Below are positions 60,055 to 64,000 of a DNA stretch of 64,000 nt, piece after piece. The stretch covers positions 44,093 to 108,092 of the forward strand of contig NZ_POWX01000008.1 in the NCBI RefSeq assembly GCF_003044445.1, written 5' to 3'. Every line of letters starts with the position of its first letter. The stretch's first letter is position 1. The notes below the pieces were generated by a model that worked only from the letters and a program-made list of their open reading frames with translations, did not search any database and had not been told where the DNA came from. The DNA is from Neisseria mucosa (lineage in GTDB: Bacteria > Pseudomonadota > Gammaproteobacteria > Burkholderiales > Neisseriaceae). The translations under genes were made by a program, and so were the position numbers.

Positions 60055-60816
60055 ATGCTAACTGCTTTGCATCCTCACAAGGATGTCACAATGACTCCTG
60101 ATGAATATATCAAAGAATTTGGAATGCGCATCATCGGCTCTGTACATGATTTACGGCCACGACCACGCTGCCGCTTCTGTAAACAGGATATGCAGATCAG
60201 GGCTGCCTCTACATCCCATACTCACGCTCACTTTGCCCATATGCAAAAAAGCGGTCCCTGTCCCTCCAAGGTTCTAAATGCCAGACCGTATCTGAACAAA
60301 TTCCCGACAAAACCGAATCTTGAACAAGCCTCGTATCTGAAAAAACAGTTTAAACAAAATTGGAAACAACATTACGAATTTATTCGGAAAAACTTAATCG
60401 AAAATCTCGCCCCATCCGAATTGGGAAACTTGTTGAAAGAAGCAAATCGGTTGCGCATATGGGAATACGAAGGTTTGCAGGAACATGAGTTGCCCTATGT
60501 ATTATGCACGCTGGCAGATTTCCCTCAACAAGATAAAAAGGTGTTCAAGCAATACACCCGTACCTTATGGACTCGTTGCTGGTTCGATAGTAGTCTAGAG
60601 GATTTCAACCTTTTATGGATAGAAAACTCTCGACCGACAGGGTTTTGGGTGGCATGTTATACACCACCGACAGGAAAACAAAAAATTCCAAGGCTGGACA
60701 ATCTGGTTAAGGCCGAGCGAATATCGATTGGTTCAGATTATCTTCAATTACAACCCCATATGTCAGATAAACTAATCGACTACGTTGAGAAAATTTTAAA
60801 CGAAAACCTAAAATAG
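60055..60816 (+). CDS. zinc-finger protein, CoiA-like N-terminus
   Basis: A 253-residue protein. The N-terminal quarter holds CRFCKQDM and HTHAHFAHMQKSGPCPS, the Cys/His pattern that opens CoiA-like competence nucleases and related island proteins; the rest is helical and carries no visible nuclease motif. AAAAGGAAACAAAT precedes ATG 60055. A DNA-associated role is inferred. It is the only plus-strand gene of the right end. Confidence 0.65.
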   Translation: MLTALHPHKDVTMTPDEYIKEFGMRIIGSVHDLRPRPRCRFCKQDMQIRAASTSHTHAHFAHMQKSGPCPSKVLNARPYLNKFPTKPNLEQASYLKKQFKQNWKQHYEFIRKNLIENLAPSELGNLLKEANRLRIWEYEGLQEHELPYVLCTLADFPQQDKKVFKQYTRTLWTRCWFDSSLEDFNLLWIENSRPTGFWVACYTPPTGKQKIPRLDNLVKAERISIGSDYLQLQPHMSDKLIDYVEKILNENLK

Positions 60817-60859
60817 CCAGCTGACAGACGGTCTGCGTGCTTACCATGCAACATTACCT

Positions 60860-61336
60860 TTACGCATGACCGTCTGAACTCGGTACTTCCAACAACTTAT
60901 TTTTTAATTCCGAAAGCAGAATGTCTTTATTGGCTATGTCATCCCGCCAAGAAGATTCTATTTGACGTATAAACATCGACAATACGGCAGGTCGGGCATC
61001 CACAGCGGCTTCAATACGGTTTAAAACTTCCAAATAGGCCGTACTGTCGGCAAAAGTTCCGTGTCCTGCACACCAATATTCCCAATTTTCGTATAAGTTC
61101 ATGGAATAGTCTGCTCTTCCTTGATTTTGAGATTCCATAAATTCTGCCGGATACAATTCCAATAACAGTTCTTTCATTTCATTTGCACTAAAAGGATTCT
61201 CATCACCGCATGGAAGTTCACACAGCAGTATTTGAATGTACGCACAACGGATATTAGCTTCCGCTTCAGACAAATCGGATTTCAAATAGCAAATATCCTG
61301 TTCATCCCTATAATGGCTATATAATTCCACAATCAC
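60860..61336 (-). CDS. unknown protein (GTG start)
   Basis: A 158-residue acidic helical protein (CDELP-like Cys, SANEMKELLLELYPAEF, AYLEVLNRIEAAVDARP). GTG 61336 has AAGGAG six nt upstream; the TTG at 61342 is a poorer start. No family recognised. It follows the next gene upstream by ~30 nt and may be cotranscribed with it. Confidence 0.65.
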   Translation of the reverse strand: MIVELYSHYRDEQDICYLKSDLSEAEANIRCAYIQILLCELPCGDENPFSANEMKELLLELYPAEFMESQNQGRADYSMNLYENWEYWCAGHGTFADSTAYLEVLNRIEAAVDARPAVLSMFIRQIESSWRDDIANKDILLSELKNKLLEVPSSDGHA

Positions 61337-61366
61337 TTCCAACTCCTTCTCGGCACTAAGGCTTAA

Positions 61367-61609
61367 TTACTGTTTCAAGATACAAATATCTTGTTCCGAT
61401 GGATCTAACTGCAATATGAATGCCTCAGTCGTCATGACTACATTGGCGGCTGTGGGCTCGATCCCCAGTTGCCGGTACATATTGCCCAACTTAACCGCAA
61501 ACCGGTACACAAAATCACGAAATGCCGCCGGCCGGTACAGTTGCTTTCGGGCCGCTTCCTCTTCCAGCCATCTAAATGTCTGCCGGTTCCCAGTGTGTTG
61601 TTGCATCAT
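61367..61609 (-). CDS. unknown small protein
   Basis: An 80-residue helical protein (RWLEEEAARKQLYRPAAFRDFVYRF in part), with a weak SD before ATGATG at 61609. No family recognised. Upstream are the palindromes at 61648-61723. Confidence 0.55.
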   Translation of the reverse strand: MMQQHTGNRQTFRWLEEEAARKQLYRPAAFRDFVYRFAVKLGNMYRQLGIEPTAANVVMTTEAFILQLDPSEQDICILKQ

Positions 61610-61647
61610 TTGCAGATTATCTATTTCATACTCCTTGTTGATTTCAG

Positions 61648-61723
61648 GTGTTCACAGTGTGAACAGTCTCGGTAATCGGTTAGGTGTGCATACTGTACAC
61701 AGTCAGTGTTCAGCCCTGAACAC
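61648..61723. repeat. cluster of three GTGT...ACAC palindromes
   Basis: GTGTTCA-CAGTG-TGAACAG (61648-61666), an imperfect GTGTGCATACTGTACAC (61684-61700) and GTGTTCA-GCCC-TGAACAC (61706-61723). The segment ACAGTCTCGGTAATCGGTT (61663-61681) recurs at 62512-62530. Confidence 0.75.
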
Positions 61724-61737
61724 CTCCGGTTTCTGCC

Positions 61738-62319
61738 TCAATATCCGGGCAGGTCTTCTTCAATCGGGTTGTAACGCACCCTGTCGGGCAGCATCTTTTT
61801 TTCAAAACCGCTCACAGCCAACGCTGCCTCAATTTCCACTTTCATGTCGTACAGCTGCCTCAGCCTGAATACTAACAACCCCGCACGGTGGAAATAGTCC
61901 TTCATGGCAAAATGCACTTGGAAGTGAATCATGATTTCATCGAACGATGAGTTCTTTTTTTGCAGCAATTCGAAAACCTGTTCCCATTCGTTGAGGTTCT
62001 GCCCTCGATACAAAAAGCACACATAGGGAATGTGGTACTCGTCCCGAGGATAATGCGGTAGGTTTTTACCCATACCGTAGTTCCTACGGGAACGAACCCC
62101 TAGAAACAAAATGCCCTGTTCTCGCATTTCCTTGACTTCTGCAACAAACACCTTCGCATCCATGGTCAGCTCGCGCCATTCTGTTTCAAAACGGCAGATT
62201 TGCCCATTTACGGCATCAATGCCCTTAATACGTTTCAAACTGCCGAAACGCCCGTATAGCGTATCCGCAGTTATATCTTGTCGTTTCATGCTATCCACTT
62301 GCCAGTTAATAATTTCCAA
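61738..62319 (-). CDS. unknown island protein
   Basis: A 193-residue soluble protein (starts possible at 62319 or 62289). Text GILFLGVRSRRNYGMGKNLPHY and YVCFLYRGQNLNEWEQVFEL suggests an α/β domain; I know no family for it. Similar-sized unknown genes lie near AcaB-type genes on other ICEs. Confidence 0.65.
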   Translation of the reverse strand: MEIINWQVDSMKRQDITADTLYGRFGSLKRIKGIDAVNGQICRFETEWRELTMDAKVFVAEVKEMREQGILFLGVRSRRNYGMGKNLPHYPRDEYHIPYVCFLYRGQNLNEWEQVFELLQKKNSSFDEIMIHFQVHFAMKDYFHRAGLLVFRLRQLYDMKVEIEAALAVSGFEKKMLPDRVRYNPIEEDLPGY

Positions 62320-62381
62320 TCAACCCACGATATTGCCATGACGGAAATGTCCGCAACGCATATGCTGTGTCTGCAAACAGG

Positions 62382-62553
62382 GTGTATAGGGGGTATACAC
62401 TCTGCTGTATGTTTCTGTGGGTGTTCAGGGGGTGAACACCCTGATTTTCATTTTTGAGGTGTGTCTGGGGGACACACTCAGAAATTCGTTGTTTGGGTTT
62501 GCATAGTATGTACAGTCTCGGTAATCGGTTTCAGGTGTTCACAGTGTGAACAG
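62382..62553. repeat. cluster of four GTGT...ACAC palindromes
   Basis: GTGTATA-GGGGG-TATACAC (62382-62400), GTGTTCA-GGGGG-TGAACAC (62421-62439), GTGTGTC-TGGGG-GACACAC (62459-62477, followed by the start of the 38-bp repeat unit seen at 63842-64000) and GTGTTCA-CAGTG-TGAACAG (62535-62553). All have 7-nt arms and a 5-nt centre. Confidence 0.85.
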
Positions 62554-62643
62554 CATTTTGCCGCAGCTTCACCCCTTACCCTTAAAAGCCTTTCAGTACG
62601 TTGACTTTAATTACACGAATTTTCCACCGAAGAAAATTTACTC

Positions 62644-63780
62644 TTATGCTTCTTCCCCGATAGCCAAAAGCCCGTATTGCGCCGCATAAGCCGTCATTTT
62701 TTCCAAATCGGCAGCCGAGAACGGACAGCGCAGGAAAATGTATTGAGGTACGGTTTCATAGATCAACACATTGTGTGGAATAGGATCAACCGCTTTTTCA
62801 TCAATCGCTGTTTTCAGACGTTTGCCCAGCGAACCGTCTTCATCATTCAGGAAGTCGTGACGTGAAAGGTTTTTAATCTTGCGCATTTTCATCGTAACCA
62901 AGTACAGATTTTGGTTCAGTCTTCTGATATGCGAACCGCCCTCACGGATGATTTTGTTACATACCGAGTTTTCCAACAGACCTTTCAGCATCAGTGTTTT
63001 GGCCAGACGGATATACATGTCGTATGCCGTCAACAGTTGGATTAGGCTAAAACCGTAACCACGGATATGGCCGACAGGAATGCTTACCGGCTTCTCGTTT
63101 TCAACCACACCGATATGGATTCCGGAAGTGTTAACCCGTTCCACCAACAAACGCATTTTATCGGTTTCGGCCTTCAAAAAATCCGCAGTCTGAGACAACT
63201 CGTGTTCGAACTTGATTAGTGCGGCATGGGCAAACGGATTACCGTCTTGGGTCATTTTAATCAGTTCAGCCGTCAATGCCATTACATAACGGATACCCGG
63301 CCAGCGTTCGCGGATACGGTTTTTATCATTCATCCCCTCCCATGCACGTACCGCCTGTTTGGTATGCAGCAACACATAGTCCTGCTGGACATCACGCAGT
63401 TTGCCGATACTGTCAAACTTGGAATCAGCGCTCATAAAAATTTCGATGTCTTCCAAAGTAGCACCGGCATTTTTAAAAAATGGATTGATGCTATCAGCTC
63501 CCATAAGAGGGGCTAGACGTTTGTCTCGGATATATTTTTGAAGCAACTGTCTGTGACTGGAGAATTGGCGCACCGCCTCATATTCAGAATTATCCTTTTT
63601 AACGTTAAAAATATTGATCTGGTGGACACCGCCAAACAAATTGCCTAACCGCTTTTCTTCGCCGTTATAGTCATACCCGTTGGAGAAGAACGACTGTTTG
63701 ACCGTCGGTATTTTCTGAGACCATTCTGGCGGTGTTTGAATGGCGAAAGGCGGAATAACGATACGGTGTTTTGCACTCAT
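62644..63780 (-). CDS. PFL_4669/AcaB-family ICE protein
   Basis: A 378-residue protein resembling the PFL_4669 (TIGR03761) family of integrating elements, whose members are also called AcaB-like regulators. Text includes RLGNLFGGVHQINIF, SKFDSIGKLRDVQQDYVLLHTKQAVRAWEG (in part), MALTAELIKMTQDGNPFAHAALIKFEHEL (in part) and HIGVVENEKPVSIPV. ATG 63780 has AGGAG at the proper distance; readings from farther upstream only translate the tandem repeats. Function not established. Confidence 0.82.
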   Translation of the reverse strand: MSAKHRIVIPPFAIQTPPEWSQKIPTVKQSFFSNGYDYNGEEKRLGNLFGGVHQINIFNVKKDNSEYEAVRQFSSHRQLLQKYIRDKRLAPLMGADSINPFFKNAGATLEDIEIFMSADSKFDSIGKLRDVQQDYVLLHTKQAVRAWEGMNDKNRIRERWPGIRYVMALTAELIKMTQDGNPFAHAALIKFEHELSQTADFLKAETDKMRLLVERVNTSGIHIGVVENEKPVSIPVGHIRGYGFSLIQLLTAYDMYIRLAKTLMLKGLLENSVCNKIIREGGSHIRRLNQNLYLVTMKMRKIKNLSRHDFLNDEDGSLGKRLKTAIDEKAVDPIPHNVLIYETVPQYIFLRCPFSAADLEKMTAYAAQYGLLAIGEEA

Positions 63781-63841
63781 GAAAAAGCTCCTCGGGCTAA
63801 GTAGGTAAACTGGTCGGATTTTTGAGCCAGTTGCGGAAATT

Positions 63842-64000
63842 AAATTCGTTGTTTGGGTGTGTCTGGGGGACACACTCAGAAATTCGTTGTTTGGGTGTGT
63901 CTGGGGGACACACTCAGAAATTCGTTGTTTGGGTGTGTCTGGGGGACACACTCAGAAATTCGTTGTTTGGGTGTGTCTGGGGGACATACTCAGAAATTCG
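63842..64000. repeat. 38-bp tandem repeats, iteron-like
   Basis: Four complete 38-bp units (from 63842, 63880, 63918, 63956) and a partial fifth cut by the window edge. Each holds GTGTGTC-TGGGG-GACACAC (63857-63875 and every 38 bp); the fourth has one change (GACATAC). They stand before the AcaB-like gene and are directly repeated, like iterons of an origin or centromere. Confidence 0.92.

Noticed and set aside
63781..63951. N-terminal extension of the AcaB-like protein
   Set aside because: It would translate the tandem repeats as Pro/Thr/Cys-rich repeats; ATG 63780 has a proper AGGAG site.
63842..64000. CRISPR array
   Set aside because: Units are tandem 38-bp copies with no unique spacers, each with an internal palindrome; no cas genes. 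Iteron-like repeats fit better.

Overview
The window is Neisseria chromosome joined to one end of a large integrated conjugative island. The first ~8.8 kb is ordinary Neisseria core sequence: rep, ygfZ, an ArsC/Spx-like reductase, a PpiD-type chaperone, recR, lolC and lolD. It is rich in the DNA uptake sequence dialect AGGTCGTCTGAA, which I recall from the N. mucosa group of commensals. Right after lolD lies an imperfect copy of the Neisseria dif site (8798-8825). Beyond it everything looks like an island of the gonococcal genetic island (GGI) type: a MOB-H TraI relaxase with HD domain, TraD, a DUF4400 protein, an F-type type IV secretion system, an LtgX-like transglycosylase, topoisomerase III and SSB. 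It also carries the accessory genes of ICE/genomic-island families (DUF3577, DUF3275, DUF1281, an SNF2-like helicase, a DUF6094-like methyltransferase, PFL_4669/AcaB). The island continues past the right edge.

Layout: 9.0-14.7 kb, minus strand: mobilisation genes (DUF4400, traD, traI, one unknown). 14.7-15.3 kb: a structured non-coding gap, the best oriT/promoter candidate. 15.3-26.6 kb, plus strand: a PilB/GspE-like ATPase, Dsb-like protein, OmpA-like lipoprotein, traL, traE, traK, traB, traV, a traA-like pilin, topB, a lipoprotein, an M15-type peptidase and an unknown. 26.7-40.2 kb, plus strand: about 15 accessory genes, nearly all of unknown function. 40.2-43.7 kb: palindromes, a small minus-strand membrane-protein cassette, Fic, a secreted protein and a serine recombinase. 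43.7-59.5 kb, mainly minus strand: ltgX, then (read from ssb) ssb, traC, unknown, trbI, S26 peptidase, trbC-traW fusion, traU, Sel1 protein, traF, traH and a giant traG. 59.5-64 kb: regulatory palindromes, four unknown or ICE-type genes and 38-bp tandem repeats.

The T4SS genes are split between two converging operons that together supply relaxase, coupling protein, pilin, core complex, VirB4-type ATPase and mating-pair-stabilisation parts. The system has unusual parts: a PilB/GspE ATPase in an F-type locus, a TraG fused to two putative peptidoglycan hydrolases, a Sel1-repeat protein where traN would be expected, and a TrbC-TraW fusion whose signal-peptide region overlaps the upstream peptidase gene.

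The most striking signal is in the non-coding DNA of the accessory region. Fifteen genes or cassettes share the same ~60-70 nt leader, built of a CAACCCTGTGGGG-like start, a hairpin with a U-run, and a Shine-Dalgarno segment. The arms differ from gene to gene, yet in most copies the 3' arm can pair both with the 5' arm and with the gene's own SD/start region. This looks like a family of gene-specific terminator/SD-sequestering switches, and at least six are preceded by a second covarying hairpin element. A ~950-bp array of stem-loops, a family of 17-19 bp GTGT...ACAC palindromes with variable arms, and a difference in uptake-sequence dialect between island and chromosome complete the picture. 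Functional statements about these elements are inference from sequence.
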